Below are positions 23,601 through 50,299 of a stretch of DNA of 64,000 nt, piece after piece. Origin of the DNA: Callorhinus ursinus (taxonomy: Eukaryota; Chordata; Mammalia; Carnivora; Otariidae); assembly GCF_003265705.1 (NCBI RefSeq), contig NW_020312867.1, forward strand, positions 10,267,228 to 10,331,227. Direction: 5' to 3'. Positions within the stretch are counted from its first letter, which is position 1. Each line of letters begins with the position of its first letter. Made by a program: the position numbers and the translations under genes. The notes beneath the pieces were generated by a model. That model ran no database searches. It was not told the DNA's origin and saw nothing but the letters and a program-made list of their open reading frames with translations.

Positions 23601-26600
23601 AGGGCATGGTGGGGGGCTGGCTCCAGCCTCTCCTTAAGAACAGGAGGAGAATGGGGAAGGAATGGTGGAGAGGTCCTCAGGGAGTGCACCCCCCTGTACC
23701 CCTTACCCTGTCCTCAGAGCCCACGAGAGTATCTCACCGTGTGGTTGGGAACCAGCACCACTGGCTGCCCATCTGGGCTATGGTGGGTTTCTGTGTATCC
23801 TGGGGCCAACAGCCTGCTGGGAGGGGGTGTTGTAGGAGTCACCTAATTCAGCCTGGCCTCTTCCAGGATGCCCTCCAGCCTTCCCCCCCCCCCCGAATGC
23901 TAATTGAGCAGCTCCGTGAAACAAGGCACAGGGCTAGCACTGAGGAAGCACCCACATGTGTCTTAGGGAAGGGACAGGAGCCACCATGTGTTGCTCAGGT
24001 CAGAAAACCCTGGGCTAGAGGCAGAAAGGTGGAGGGCAGGAAGGAGCCTTGGTGATGGCTGAGGTGTGGGAAGTGGGAGTGTGGGAAGCACCAGGGAGGA
24101 GCAGCAATAGGGAAAGAGTCTGTGGTTCCTGTGGGACCTGTGGCAGGCAGCTGGGTCCACAGGTCTGGGGAGGGGCAGGAGGGAGGATTAAGGAGACACT
24201 GATGAGGAGGTGGGACCTGGAGCCAAGGAAGCGCAGCAACCTCATTAGGGGGCCCTACCTGCCGCTCAGCCTTGCTGGGCATCTGGTCAACCTTCTCTCG
24301 TCCTCTTCCCTGTCCCCAAGATCCTTCAGACCTTCTCTGGCCCCTAGACCCCACATATCTCCCCACCCGTCCTTCAGTGATGTTCACCCCATGCTTCCAG
24401 AGAAAAGAGAATCTCCACCTGCTCACAGCTGCTCCTGCCTACCCACCTGAGCAGGAATCCCCATCCCCACCTTCTTCAGACCCCACTCCAGTAACGATTC
24501 CACCTTCTTTCTCCATCTCTCCAGGGCCCTTCCCACCAAGGTGAATCAATCATGAGTCAATTTCTCTTCTGTAAGGGAAATCCTCAACCCCCATCTCGCC
24601 TTGACCTCTTTACTGCCAGACCAACCCAAAGACCTGTGATGCCTGCTGCTCCACCTCCTAGTCTTTCCTCCACCTTCTCTAGCTTGGCTCCCCCAATACA
24701 CACAACACACTGAACTCGAAGAGTAGGCGATGTGGTCACCCCTTTCATGTGTGGGGACGTTGAGCCCCAGAGGAACTGTGGTTAAATGTGGTGGAACTAG
24801 AATGTGTTCCTGGTCCATCTGGCTCCATGGGGGAGAAGTCAACATGTGTACAGTGCTTCGAACAATGCCTCTGATGAAGCAAGCGCTCAGTGAATGATAG
24901 CTATTGGTAATTCCATCTGGATGGTTTCCAGACCCCACACTCCATCTTGGACACCCACCCCACCCAGCCCAGCTCTGCCTGCTCATTCACCAGCTCAGAG
25001 TCTTTGGCTTTGCCCCATCCTGGACACTCAGCCTTAAAATGGCCTCTGTGATTTGGTCCTCCTGGGACTCCCCATTTCGCTGCTCCCTTCCCTGCCGATG
25101 GAGACTCTCCAGGCGAGCCAGACAGATTGCCTCCCCCTGAATGGGTCTGGACTTGGTAGCCACGGCACCTTTTTCCCTGCTATCCATCCCTCAGCCCAGA
25201 GCACCTGCCCATCCTTGGAATCCATCTTGGATTCTCTTTTGACTAAGCACACCCTTTGAGCACCCACAGGGTGATGCTCACTCATTTCTGGCAGGAAGCT
25301 AACAAGGTGCTCCTGGGGCTGGAACGAGGGGTGTGCCCCACAGCAGGGCTGACCCAGCCTCAGCAGCCTACTTCAGCCTTGAGGGAGCCGGTCATGCGCT
25401 GGCATGACTCTTCTTGTCACCTGTGCCTCTGCTTCTGGGGCCCTCGCCCCATCCAGCCTCTCTCATGTGTTCCCCTCAGTGCCCCCCACACTGATATCCC
25501 CCCGCCCCCGGAGAGGGGGGCTGTTCTTGGCTGCTAGCCTCCTCCCCAGCCTGGTACTCACTGGTTCTTCTCCAGCTCCAGCAGGAGCTCCTGCCCTTCA
25601 GCCTTCAAGGCCACCAGCCCTGTGTCTAGCTTCGAGACCTGGGCAAGAAGGAGAACAGGGCTGAGGGAGCAGGTGGGCTGGGGAGCTGGCTGGTGAGGGA
25701 GAGCGCAGGAGGCAGGGGGCAGTAGGCTCCCCACTTGCCATGGTAGGTGTGGGTGTGGGTGGGGGTGAGAACATGCAGGCATATGTGTTCCCAAACTCGG
25801 GATGCTTTTGGCTCTGACAACAGGCATTTGACACAGTCTGCTAGGTGAACACCACATCCTCCGGAGAGATGAGACAAGGGGTCCCAGAAAGATATCCTGC
25901 CTTACACAAGGTGACTGGGCCCTTCCTCTGGCCCTCCCTCCGGTTTCACAGCCAGAAGCCTTCCTCTAAGTGGGGAGGACAGTGGGGTCCTGAAGACATT
26001 GGGTGGAGGAGCGTCGGGTAGGCGAGCTCAGGCGTCCTTACAACCTCTTGTTTCTGTATCTTGCTGCTCCCCACTCCCCGTAGAATTCAGACTTTACTCC
26101 CTCCTCCTCCAATTCCGACAAACCGAAAATTTCCCTGGCCTCCTGAAGGCCTGCCCCACACCTGCTTCGCTGAGCCCATGAAGTAAACATTAACCCCCCC
26201 ATTCCAGGCCAAGAAGAAAACATCCTGGGCCAGCCTCTCCTTCCCCATAACTTCTTTGCCTCTCCCACCCTGTGGGATTACCCCATCTGCCCCTCCTTGT
26301 CCACTCTGCCTGGCTGGGGGCCCAGAGTTGGAGCCGGCCCTGGAGCCTCGAGCCTCATGGAGAGCTGCTGTGTCTTCGGAATGCTGGCCCCCACCCTTGC
26401 TAGCCCTGCCCTTTTATCCCAACATGCACTGGGCTGGGCCCCAGGCCAAGGGGCTCAGATTCTTTTGGGGGCCTTTTCTCTGCAGGTGGGAGCAGACAAC
26501 TCCTCCACCCCAGCCAAGAGACCTCCCCAAGGCCCCAGGCATGAGCTCACATGGCCAGAATGCCACTTACTTTACTGGAGAAAGGTTTGCACCAAGCACA

Positions 26601-29581
26601 GACAGCAGCCCCAGATGGAAAGCCTCCTCCTACCTCAACCCCAGCCCGGGCTCCCCTCTCTCTGTCCTTCTGCAGCCCCTCCTGTCCTTGCTTCCTGCCC
26701 TCTTGGTGACCCGGCTATTCACCTAGCACCCCATCCCTAACCTGAAATGTGGGTATTTCCTGCCACTTGGACACGACTCCCTGCTTCAACTCTGCTGTCC
26801 TCATCTTGGCAGGCTTCCCGGAGGCAGGGGAAAGCAATGCCCTTTGGGATGCCCTTCTTCGTCACAGCCCAGGCTGGACCGGGAGGGAGGACCACAGTCA
26901 GTGTGACTCCAGCATGTGCCTAGCCTTCCCCTCTGCCACTGATGTCTAGGACAACCGACTCAAAGCTTGGGCCCACTTGAATGGGGGCCCCTGAGGGTCT
27001 GGGGGACCCAGTGAAGGTCCTAGGTTAAAGCCTGCTGGGCCTATGGGGCCCTCCTAGACTTCATTACACCGTCATCCTGCGTTCCTCTTTGCTGGCTTAG
27101 AGAGTGGGTTGTCCTCTCTTGCCTGAAAATTCAGGATGAGCTCTCTAGACCTGGGGGGACACTGGTCAATGGTTACAAGTCTTTCAGACCTTAGTGGGCC
27201 TCAGGCTTCTGGGCTTCTGGTCTCAGGCTATGTGACCTTGGGCACTTTCTCCAACCTCTCTGGGCTTCAGTCTGCCCCTCTGTGAAATGGGGATACCAAG
27301 GGCACTGGCCTCCTGGTTTGCAGCACAGCTGTGTGACACATACACATATAGATGGGGACACAGTTATTCTGGAAGTGTGTGACGGGTGGGTGTTGGCAGG
27401 AAGCTGGGGCAGAGCATCCTGGAGAAGCAAAATCAGGTGCATTTGGGGGGCACTAGGAGAGTGACCAGTGCCCCCTGGCCAGAAGTGGATTCTGCATGAG
27501 ACAGGGAGGCTGAAGTTTTCCTGGCGGGAACAGCAATGTATCCACAGGGTAACATGTTCTAGTAAACTGGGCAAAAGGAAGATATTTGGGGGTTTTATTA
27601 AAGAGGTCCCTGAAAAGTTTCAGGCCCCACAAATTCTGGCCCTACCTCTGCCTGGTGGGGTGGGGGTGGCCTGAATAATTCTGGGAGGGAGGGAGCAGGG
27701 GGAGATGGGGGAGGAAGCCTGAAAATGACTTCCATGTGTGAAGGCTCATGTGAGCCAGCTATCTCCCCACCCCCACCTGCCAACCCTCCTGGAAGGGGCC
27801 AAAAGGTCCCCAGCCAAACTGCCACGCTGAATGAGGAAGGGCCAAGGGGCTGGGAGACCCTGGGCTCCTGAGGCGGGAAGGATGACCTGGCACTGACCGG
27901 CTCCTCTGGGGCGACCATGCGTCGGGCTCCTGCATCCGGGACCCAGCGCAGGGTGACTGGCTCTCCGGGGTTGTTTCCTGGGGGGAGGACAGAGTAAAAG
28001 ATGAGGGGGAAACAGGGGGGCGGGGACGACCAAGGGACGAGGTTACAGGACATCAGCCGGGTGGAATAGGAGACTCCATCTTCAACATTCAAAGGTAGCC
28101 TGGAGAAGGGTGGTCACCCCTGGGGGCATCCTTGGAACCAGGGAGGTGGCAGAAGAGAGACAGAGGAGCTCAGCCGGGGAAGTGGGAGCCCCACTGACCT
28201 GGGGGAGGCTTGGGGGTCAGAGGTCACAAGGAAGAGACCAAGGCCCCCAGTGCAGAAGGGAAAGGAAAGGGGACGCAGCCTTGGGTATTTTTAGACTGGG
28301 CAGCAGATGCCTTTGGGGTGAGAGATCTGTGAAGAGAGGATGCCTGTGTCTCCGCCATCTGAGAAAAACAACAGCCAGATGTCTGGGGAGGCCCACCTTG
28401 CCCAGAGCTCCCCTTGGGGGCTTCATGCTGGAAGCGGGACTTCTGGGGACTCTAGCTCAGAAGCCCCCTCCCGGGATCTTCAAGGTGGGGAGCCCTGGGG
28501 GACAGAGCCTGAGTGCTCCCAGGCCTGGCGTGCTTAAGGGGGCTCTGGAGGAATACCAGAGCCAAGCATTACTCAGAAGGCTCTGGAATGCTCCCAGCCC
28601 CCCACCCCACAGTGGGTCCCAGAGGCTCTTGCCACACCCGCCCTGCAGGAGCCAGGCCCCAGGCAGCCCAGAGCCTGTAGGCAGCCCTCCCTGTCCTCTG
28701 ACACAATCCCTGGGGAAGCGAGCCCAGCTCCCAGAACCGACAGCCACCCAGCACCCAGCCAGCCCTGACCCTCTGAGATGGCTGACTGTGTTCCAGCAGA
28801 AGTGTTCCAGCTCCGGCCAGTCCACCCAACTCCTTTCTCTTCCTCCATCCTCTCCCCCAGACCCCGTCATCAAAGACCCAGAATAGCAGCCGCTCTAGGA
28901 GTCCCCTTCCCCCAGGAAGCCCTCCCTGCTTGGATGAGCCAGCTGCTACAGTAGGAGAGGGATCTGAGTGAATCTGGGAGGAGTGGGGGGCAACCAGCCC
29001 AGAGAGGACTTAACTGGGTGTGGAGAACTACCTCTTGCTGGCCCTAGGCCTCCCAGGTAGAGAGGGGAGGGTGGGCCTGTGTGCAGGTGTGCGTGTCGGT
29101 TGGGGGTTCTCTTCATGGCATCCCCCCTGAGGAGGGAGAGGCGGGCAGAGATGGAGCTGTGATGATGAGGATCAGGGAGCCATTGCAGTGTTGGGGAGCA
29201 CAAAGCCCCTCTCCACTCCTCCCAGGGGTCATCTCACCCTCTCCTGACCCCAGGCTGAGGAGGAGGAAGCAGCCATCCCCAAAGGCATGAGGGCTTTCAT
29301 CCCACCCCCTCGGGGCCCCAGAACAGAACAGGACCCTATTCCTATTGGGTACTCCCGGACAGTGCTCTGGAACCCAGTGCCCCCAGGCTGCCCAGCCCAG
29401 CCTGGCCATTCCTGCCTCCTCCCCAGTGTCCGGTGTCCTCCCAGTCCCTCCACAGGGCACTTCCCATACAGGGTACAGGACTGGCCAGTCCTACGCACTG
29501 GGGGTGTGGAGGTTAACTCCCAGGGCCCCTTCTGTCTGAAGCACCCTTCTCTATCTCACCAAACAAGGCAACAATATCAAC

Positions 29582-29624
<43 letters not shown>

Positions 29625-30111
29625 CCCCAAGGCCCTGCCATACTGGGGATGAGCATGGAGGCTGCAGGAGGGTGAGGGCACAGCAGAGACTCCTGGGACC
29701 CCGTGCGCTGGGCCTCAGGGATGGAGGTGCAGGGACGTCCACACCGGTGCATGGGGTCTGGGGGTGGTCAAGGCAGAGTCCCCGCAGAGGATTTTGGGAA
29801 CTCGGGCGGCTGCTCAGAGGGGACCCCCCCCCACCCCGCTTTGCCATTGCCACTGTGGCAACTGCGCAGAGTGTGTCAGTCTGGGCCCCAAGGCCAGCCC
29901 CAGTACAGCTGAGAGTCCCTGCGCAGGTCCTGCGGAGACCCTCCCTGCCCTCCCAGCCACCGCGGTGGCGGACAGCGACCTCCCCTGCGCCGCGGGGCAC
30001 GGCCCACTCACCTTGAAACGCCTCGGCCCCCCACACCGGCCAAGGCAGCCGCAGGAACAGCAGCAGCAGGCACGCCCGCGACCCTCGAGCTCTCGGAACC
30101 CCCCGGCCCAT
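17615..30111 (-). CDS. ADAM33: ADAM33, disintegrin and metalloprotease 33 (gene span, 22 exon equivalents)
   Basis: ADAM33 is a zinc-dependent type I membrane metalloprotease of the ADAM family. Joined in phase, the 22 exons give 2448 nt, against 813 aa in human. Domains: signal peptide (1 to about 30), prodomain with cysteine-switch C134, a processing region near residues 202-211, the reprolysin domain with zinc-binding [12 protein letters not shown] (H346, H350, H356, catalytic E347) and a CVMAAATG Met-turn, disintegrin (about 420-500, [14 protein letters not shown]), cysteine-rich region, an EGF-like module ([19 protein letters not shown]), a transmembrane helix (about 702-722) and a short cytoplasmic tail. 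The start at 30111 has G at -3 and +4, in a CpG island. Exon 21 contains an in-frame TGA (17949-17947), so canonical splicing predicts 790 aa, losing the conserved tail that ends PRSCLW. The nearest neighbour is GFRA4, downstream on the same strand. Confidence 0.93.
17910..17984 (-). CDS. ADAM33: ADAM33 exon 21 with premature stop
   Basis: 75 nt between acceptor ctgcAG|ACCTT and donor AAG|GTAGGT, phase 1 to 1 as in human. Read in the phase dictated by exon 20 it encodes [12 protein letters not shown] and then TGA at 17949-17947. The human-like EPxxHxEKPLP segment is visible one frame away, so small indels shifted the frame inside the exon. A downstream AG (ending at 17968) would restore that segment but leave exon 22 out of frame. 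Skipping the exon keeps exons 20 and 22 in frame. Confidence 0.8.
18070..18136. repeat. 29-bp tandem duplication
   Basis: A 29-base unit beginning GAGCCCATCTGG is repeated exactly (18070-18098, 18099-18127) with a partial third copy, inside ADAM33 intron 20, 40 nt from exon 20. Confidence 0.9.
18176..18267 (-). CDS. ADAM33: ADAM33 exon 20 (cytoplasmic)
   Basis: 92 nt, phase 2 to 1: [20 protein letters not shown] then [11 protein letters not shown]. Colinear with human. Donor G|GTGAGTG. Confidence 0.92.
18795..18998 (-). repeat. Carnivore tRNA-derived SINE, minus orientation
   Basis: Begins with a T tract (reversed poly-A), 'ttatttatttgacagagag', and ends 'gagccacccaggcgcccc'. Lies in ADAM33 intron 19. 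Confidence 0.92.
19529..19676 (-). CDS. ADAM33: ADAM33 exon 19 (transmembrane)
   Basis: 148 nt, phase 1 to 2: NHK, then [19 protein letters not shown] and [16 protein letters not shown]. Transmembrane helix followed by a Cys-rich juxtamembrane segment. Confidence 0.93.
19755..19863 (-). CDS. ADAM33: ADAM33 exon 18 (EGF-like)
   Basis: 109 nt, phase 0 to 1: [19 protein letters not shown] then [17 protein letters not shown]. Acceptor ttgtAG|GTTTG, donor A|GTGTGT. Confidence 0.92.
19946..20023 (-). CDS. ADAM33: ADAM33 exon 17
   Basis: 78 nt, phase 0 to 0: [20 protein letters not shown] then ACHGHG, matching human VCQSRRCRKNAFQELQRC. Confidence 0.92.
20117..20315 (-). CDS. ADAM33: ADAM33 exon 16
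   Basis: 199 nt, phase 2 to 0: [47 protein letters not shown]. Confidence 0.93.
20408..20516 (-). CDS. ADAM33: ADAM33 exon 15
   Basis: 109 nt, phase 1 to 2: [20 protein letters not shown] then [16 protein letters not shown]. Cysteine-rich region. Confidence 0.93.
20633..20828 (-). CDS. ADAM33: ADAM33 exon 14
   Basis: 196 nt, phase 0 to 1: [48 protein letters not shown]. End of disintegrin and start of the cysteine-rich region. Confidence 0.95.
21037..21126 (-). CDS. ADAM33: ADAM33 exon 13
   Basis: 90 nt, phase 0 to 0: [20 protein letters not shown] then [10 protein letters not shown], disintegrin cysteines intact. Confidence 0.94.
21257..21434 (-). CDS. ADAM33: ADAM33 exon 12
   Basis: 178 nt, phase 2 to 0: [28 protein letters not shown], then [15 protein letters not shown], the start of the disintegrin domain. 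Donor CAG|GTCAGG. Confidence 0.93.
21963..22105 (-). CDS. ADAM33: ADAM33 exon 11 (zinc-binding active site)
   Basis: 143 nt, phase 0 to 2: [14 protein letters not shown], then [17 protein letters not shown] and [10 protein letters not shown]. Complete HExxHxxGxxHD motif (H346, E347, H350, H356) and Met-turn, so the protease is predicted to be active. Confidence 0.96.
22210..22294 (-). CDS. ADAM33: ADAM33 exon 10
   Basis: 85 nt, phase 2 to 0: [20 protein letters not shown] then ESSGGVST. Donor ACC|GTGAGC. Confidence 0.94.
22381..22547 (-). CDS. ADAM33: ADAM33 exon 9
   Basis: 167 nt, phase 0 to 2: [20 protein letters not shown] through [11 protein letters not shown], reprolysin domain. Donor AC|GTGGGT. 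Confidence 0.94.
22729..22800 (-). CDS. ADAM33: ADAM33 exon 8
   Basis: 72 nt, phase 0 to 0: [20 protein letters not shown] then YVDQ, nearly identical to human. Donor CAG|GTTGGG, a weak consensus. Confidence 0.93.
22882..22947 (-). CDS. ADAM33: ADAM33 exon 7 (pro-protein processing region)
   Basis: 66 nt, phase 0 to 0, 22 codons: [20 protein letters not shown] then TL. Human has RREARRTRKYLELYIVADH, so the RRTR furin motif is replaced by RRGP here; only a minimal R-E-L-R remains. Donor CTG|GTGAGC. Confidence 0.92.
23188..23377 (-). CDS. ADAM33: ADAM33 exon 6
   Basis: 190 nt, phase 2 to 0: [19 protein letters not shown] through [17 protein letters not shown]. Donor AAG|GTCAGGG. Confidence 0.92.
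23460..23536 (-). CDS. ADAM33: ADAM33 exon 5 (cysteine switch)
   Basis: 77 nt, phase 0 to 2: [19 protein letters not shown], then STCSGM. The prodomain cysteine-switch residue C134 is conserved. Donor AG|GTGAGG. Confidence 0.93.
23738..23816 (-). CDS. ADAM33: ADAM33 exon 4
   Basis: 79 nt, phase 2 to 0: [18 protein letters not shown] through VVLVPNHT. Acceptor cccAG|CAGG, so an adjacent AGCAG tandem acceptor exists. Donor ACG|GTGAGA. Confidence 0.9.
25562..25638 (-). CDS. ADAM33: ADAM33 exon 3
   Basis: 77 nt, phase 0 to 2: [19 protein letters not shown] through LELEKN. Acceptor cccAG|GTCTC, donor CCA|GTGAGT. Confidence 0.92.
27898..27977 (-). CDS. ADAM33: ADAM33 exon 2
   Basis: 80 nt, phase 1 to 0, encoding [17 protein letters not shown] and RRMVAPEEP (human GHIPGQPVTPHWVLDG). 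Acceptor cccAG|GAAAC. The donor is the less common GTCAGT. Confidence 0.88.
29583..29623. repeat. (CA)n microsatellite
   Basis: About 20 uninterrupted AC repeats in ADAM33 intron 1; likely length-polymorphic. Confidence 0.95.
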
Positions 30112-30780
30112 CGCTGGGAGCGTCCCGGCCTCCACGCGGTGGCTGCGGGCGGCCGGGCCCCGGCTCCGCCCCGGCTGGATCCGCGCCGACGCACGCCCAG
30201 AGCAGCCAGCCCGCAGCCTCCCGACCCTCCCGCGCCACCCCGCACGGGGCCCCCACGGCCCTTCCGCCCGACCCCGCGCGCCCTCGGGGAGGGGGAGCCG
30301 GAGCGGCCGTCTAAGCGCAGGAGCAGGGCCGGCGGAATCCGTGCGGCCCCTCGGGGCTCCGCCAGCGCCCAGCCGCCCGGTAGGTCCCCGCGCCCTCTCC
30401 CCGCGGGGGCGGAGCGGGGGTGGAGAGGGGATGGGGCGGGGCCCCTCGGAAGGGCTTGTGAGGGCCACTGGGGGTGCGTGGGGGAGAGGCCGGGGCTGGG
30501 GGCCGCCTGCTGCGGCTCGGGTCTGCGCAGGGAGCGCCCCCCGCCGCTGCCTCCGTCCCCTGGGCGGACCTCTGTCCCCGCCTGCTCCCCAAGCCTGCCC
30601 AGAGGGGGCCCTGGCCCGAACCCGGCGGAAGTGGGCCTAGGAGGAGGGAGGCGGGCGCCCGCGAGGAGCAGGTGCGGCCCGGAGCTCGCCAGGGCCGCCG
30701 CGCGGTGGCCGCCAGCCTCTGTGGCGGCCGCGCGGGCGCCCGGGTGGGGGCGGGGGCAGCCCTTGTCCCTGGTGGTGGCC
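29900..30780. promoter_or_regulatory. ADAM33: ADAM33 promoter CpG island
   Basis: Very high G+C with abundant CG dinucleotides covering exon 1 (30012-30111) and about 650 nt upstream, with no clear TATA box. A typical TATA-less CpG promoter; the transcription start cannot be placed. Confidence 0.65.
30012..30111 (-). CDS. ADAM33: ADAM33 exon 1 (start, signal peptide)
   Basis: 100 nt, phase 0 to 1: [18 protein letters not shown], then [15 protein letters not shown]. Donor CAAG|GTGAGTGG. Confidence 0.92.
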
Positions 30781-30932
30781 AGAGGGAACAATTGCACAAA
30801 GCCACAGACTCCCAGACGTGGGGGATTCTTTCTGCTTTCTGCTTTGGCAACATGTTTCTTTTTTTAAAGGTTTGTGTACTGAGTAAATTCGGAGAGCGAG
30901 TAGTCGGTATTCTGATAGTGAGAGATGTTAAC

Positions 30933-31123
30933 TTTTTTTTAAAGATTTTATTTGTTTGTTTGTTTGTTTGTTTGGGGAGGGGATTCAGAAGAGGAGGGAG
31001 AGGGAATCTCAAGCGGACTCCCGGCTGAGCGGGGAGCCTGGGCTCAGTCTCACTACCAGACATCATGACCTGACTTGAAACCAAGAGTCAGTCGCTCAAC
31101 GGACTGAGCCACCCAGGTGCCCC
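30933..31123 (-). repeat. Carnivore tRNA-derived SINE, minus orientation
   Basis: T-tract start with expanded (TTTG)n, ending 'gactgagccacccaggtgcccc'. Flanked by GAGATGTTAAC / GGGATGTTAGC, an imperfect target duplication. Confidence 0.9.
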
Positions 31124-31560
31124 ACAAGGGATGTTAGCTTTTAAGCAAATCTATTTGTTTTTGAGAACAAATGCGAAGGTTCCCTTAGGAAGAGTTCCAG
31201 CAGCGAGAGAAATCTATGTTGGTCTGATTCAAACATCAAAAGTTTAAGATGTTAAGGGTTCATCCCTCCCTTTTCTGTCCCTCCTCTCAACCCACATTCC
31301 CCAACCAGCTCGAAACCACCATCCTTAGCTTCTTGTGTAGGTTTTCGATTATTTTATGCACACCCAAGACAATACAGACCTATTTTTTCCTCTGATTAAC
31401 ATTTCTCTGCACTTTTTTCCCCCACTTACTACACTTTGGAGATCCTTCATATCAGTGCACTGAGTGGTCTTATGGTTATTACTATTATCCTATTATTATT
31501 ACTTCAGGTTTTTAAGTTAACTTTATTAAGATATAAATTTACATACAATAAAGTGCACCT

Positions 31561-31714
31561 GGGGGCGCTTGGGTGGCTACTCGGGGGTTCCTGGGATCCA
31601 GCCCTGGGTGGGGCTTCCTCAATGGAGAGCCTGCTTCTCCCTCTCCCTCTGCCTCTCCTCCCTGCTCGTACTATCTCTCTTGCTCTATCTCAAATAAATA
31701 AATAAGATCCTTTA
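31561..31714 (+). repeat. Carnivore SINE, internally deleted
   Basis: Head 'cgcttgggtggctactcgg' is joined directly to the 'ttcctgggatccagccctg' part, so the central segment with the 'tcaggtcatgatcc' motif is missing. The tail AAATAAATAAATAAGATCC is intact. Confidence 0.85.
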
Positions 31715-31938
31715 GGGGCTGCCTGGGTGGCTCAGTCGTTAAAGCGGCTGCTTTCGGCTCAGGTCATGATCCCGGGGTCCTGGGATCGAGCCCCACATCG
31801 GGCTCCCTGCTCCACGGGGAGCCTGCTTCTCCCTCTCCCACTCCCCCTGCTTGTGTTCCCTCTCTCGCTGTGTCTCTCTCTGTCAAATAAATAAATAAAA
31901 TCTTAAAAATAAGTAAGTAAGTAAATAAATAAATAAAT
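31715..31938 (+). repeat. Carnivore SINE inserted in the tail of the preceding SINE
   Basis: Full-length element. The string AAATAAGATCCTTTA from the older SINE's tail is duplicated on both sides (31700-31714 and 31939-31953), proving a nested insertion. Confidence 0.92.
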
Positions 31939-31959
31939 AAATAAGATCCTTTAAAAAAA

Positions 31960-32690
31960 TAAAGGGTACCTGTTCTAAGTATCCACTTAGATGAATTTGA
32001 TAAATTCATACGCCTTTGTAATCACCACCATAATCCAGATACAACATTCTGTAGCCAAACCAGGTAGGAGAGTTTGTCCACCCTATGGGTAGCAGGCCAA
32101 TAAAACTGACACTGAGCTTTTGCAGTGAAGAAAGATAAGCTATTTACTGATATGGCACCACCCAGGAGAATGGGAAACTAAGGCTCCAAAGTCCCAAACT
32201 CCCCAATGGCTTGCAAGTGAAGGTTTCTAAGGGCAAAATTTGGGGCAGGGCTGTCCTGAGAAGGTGGGTGTCATTGACTGGAGGCCCAGGAGGTCGTGTT
32301 AGCAGGTGCCCTGGTGCCATTTTTTCTGGTCCCCTGGGAGGTCTTTTTCATCTCAAGAGACTTGGAATCTGAAAAGTATATTTGTTCTTTATGGTAGAGG
32401 TTTCATTAGGTACATCCGGTAATAATATCCTTAGGGTAGTGCTGATTAACTACTTGTAAGCTAGCGGGGTTGCATTCCTGGAGGTTCCTTGGCCGGTCCA
32501 GTCCAGCCATGCAGGAAAGAACACACATCTCCTGAGCATAGGTAGTTTGTGGCAAATGTCATGTAATTTGCACTTGCTGACCACCTCCAGCAGGCAGTCT
32601 CCCAGAATGAGCTGCATTCACAGTTAGATCTTCTGTGTTCCAGTGCAGCCATTTGGGTTGCAAGAAAGAGACTCATTCCAGTTACGTCAC
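31960..32690. other. Spacer between ADAM33 5' end and SIGLEC1 3' end
   Basis: AT-rich, repeat-like sequence (for example 'cagtgaagaaagataagct'). It may be an old LTR or DNA-transposon relic, but I cannot assign it. No gene seen. Confidence 0.4.
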
Positions 32691-34171
32691 AGGGTGGATG
32701 TTTATTGGGCAGACATGCCAGACAGGCTCCCAGGAAGAGTCTGGCAATCAGGCACTACGAGGAATGGGACCTGGGGCCAGGAAGCCCCCGGCTGCGGTTA
32801 CATGGAGCTTACTCGGCCTCCAATTTCTTCCCAAGCTGTTAGCCCCTATAACAATTCCCCACTACCTTCCAGGTTTCTCAACCCAAATTCCATGCGGGCT
32901 CTTTGCACCTCCTACCATCTGCCACCAGGCTGTGAGGGGAGGCACTAGCCCGCCAAAGAACTGCCTCCTCTCAGGCACTGACATCGTGGAAGCAAGTCAT
33001 TCCTTCTTTGTGAGCCTCATTCCGCTTAACAGCCCCTGGCACACAAGACCGAGTGAGCCCACTTGAACACGGAGAGGGCTGTACCTAGAGCAGAAATAAG
33101 GATGCTCTCCATGCTTCCTGGGGACAGGAATGGGGGGGCCCCTCTTCTCCCAGGGGCCTGATAAAATGCCTGTTCAGGCAACCCCATTGCCTGGCATGCC
33201 CTCTCCCTAGGGAACACCAGAACATCTTGATTTCCTCGGTCTTAATGTGTGAGAGGGACTCCCTCCTCTGGGAAGCCCATGAACAGAATGACCAGGGACA
33301 CATCCTGGCCTTCAGGAGATGGGCACTAAAACTGTGGCTGGCTGGCAGCATTCTCACCAATGTCAGAAGTCTCAGGGATGAGTCCATGGTTGGGAATTCC
33401 CTGGAAATAGAATAAAAACTCTATTTCCCAGAACCCCTTGCAGCTTGAGGTGGCCATGTGACTCAACTCTAGCCAATGGGGAGTGAGTGGAAATGACCTG
33501 CAACTTCTGGGTTGTGTCCACAATGGGAATGGGTGTGCCTTCAACTTCCTCTTACTGCTGGAGGGAATGTGAACACAGTGGGGCCACCATGAATCTCACA
33601 ATCAAAAGGTAACATTTCAGGGTTGGAGAAAAATAAGATAGAAGGATCCAATATTCTGACACCTTAAACTACCATAGCATACCCAGATGAGTATGGGAGA
33701 GAAAAATAAAATTCCCTCATGTTGAAGTTACTGTATTTGGTCTCTTGTTAGAGCAGCCTAACTTCTATTCCAGTTACTACAGAGTGCTTTTGCCAGCCTG
33801 TGAGGATATAGGAAGCTCCTCTTCTTCTCTAATCCATCCAAAAAGTCCAGGGTGGGCTTGGAGGAAAAAGATGTGAGGGACAGTCCATTGGAAGATAAAG
33901 GGGGAGATCAGATCCGGAGAAAAGGAAAAGACAAGTAGACAACATGACCATGACTCGTTTCTCCTCAGAGTGCCCCAGGGTCATCACCCTCCTGGGTAAA
34001 TTAGGGTTCACCTCCACTTGGCAAGAGGTTTGGAAGCAGGTCATAGAAAATCAGATGTTGTAGAGTTGTTTCCACAGAGGCGGTCGGGATTCAATGCTGC
34101 CTTGTTCACGAGGCCCAAGTCATCACAGTTTCTGGTGACCTTCTCCTCCTGAGGGTAGACAGTGTCACAGG
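32690..34171 (-). other. SIGLEC1: SIGLEC1 3' UTR (inferred extent)
   Basis: Region between the stop codon and the candidate polyA signal. The part around 33411-33770 looks like an old interspersed repeat ('ggccatgtgactcaactct'). The extent is inference. Confidence 0.45.
32701..32706 (-). terminator. SIGLEC1: Candidate AATAAA polyadenylation signal of SIGLEC1
   Basis: Plus-strand TTTATT about 1.47 kb beyond the SIGLEC1 stop, agreeing with the roughly 1.5-kb 3' UTR remembered for human SIGLEC1. Closer matches on the gene strand were not seen. Confidence 0.5.
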
Positions 34172-50296
<16,125 letters not shown>

Positions 50297-50299
50297 AGC

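Noticed and set aside
28110..28886. 258-aa plus-strand open frame in ADAM33 intron 1
   Set aside because: Composition rich in Gly, Pro and Ser, no recognisable family, no splice partners; most likely chance.
29764..30867. 367-aa plus-strand open frame over the ADAM33 promoter
   Set aside because: It lies in a CpG island where stops are rare, is antisense to ADAM33 exon 1, has low-complexity Pro/Arg/Ala composition and shows no domain.
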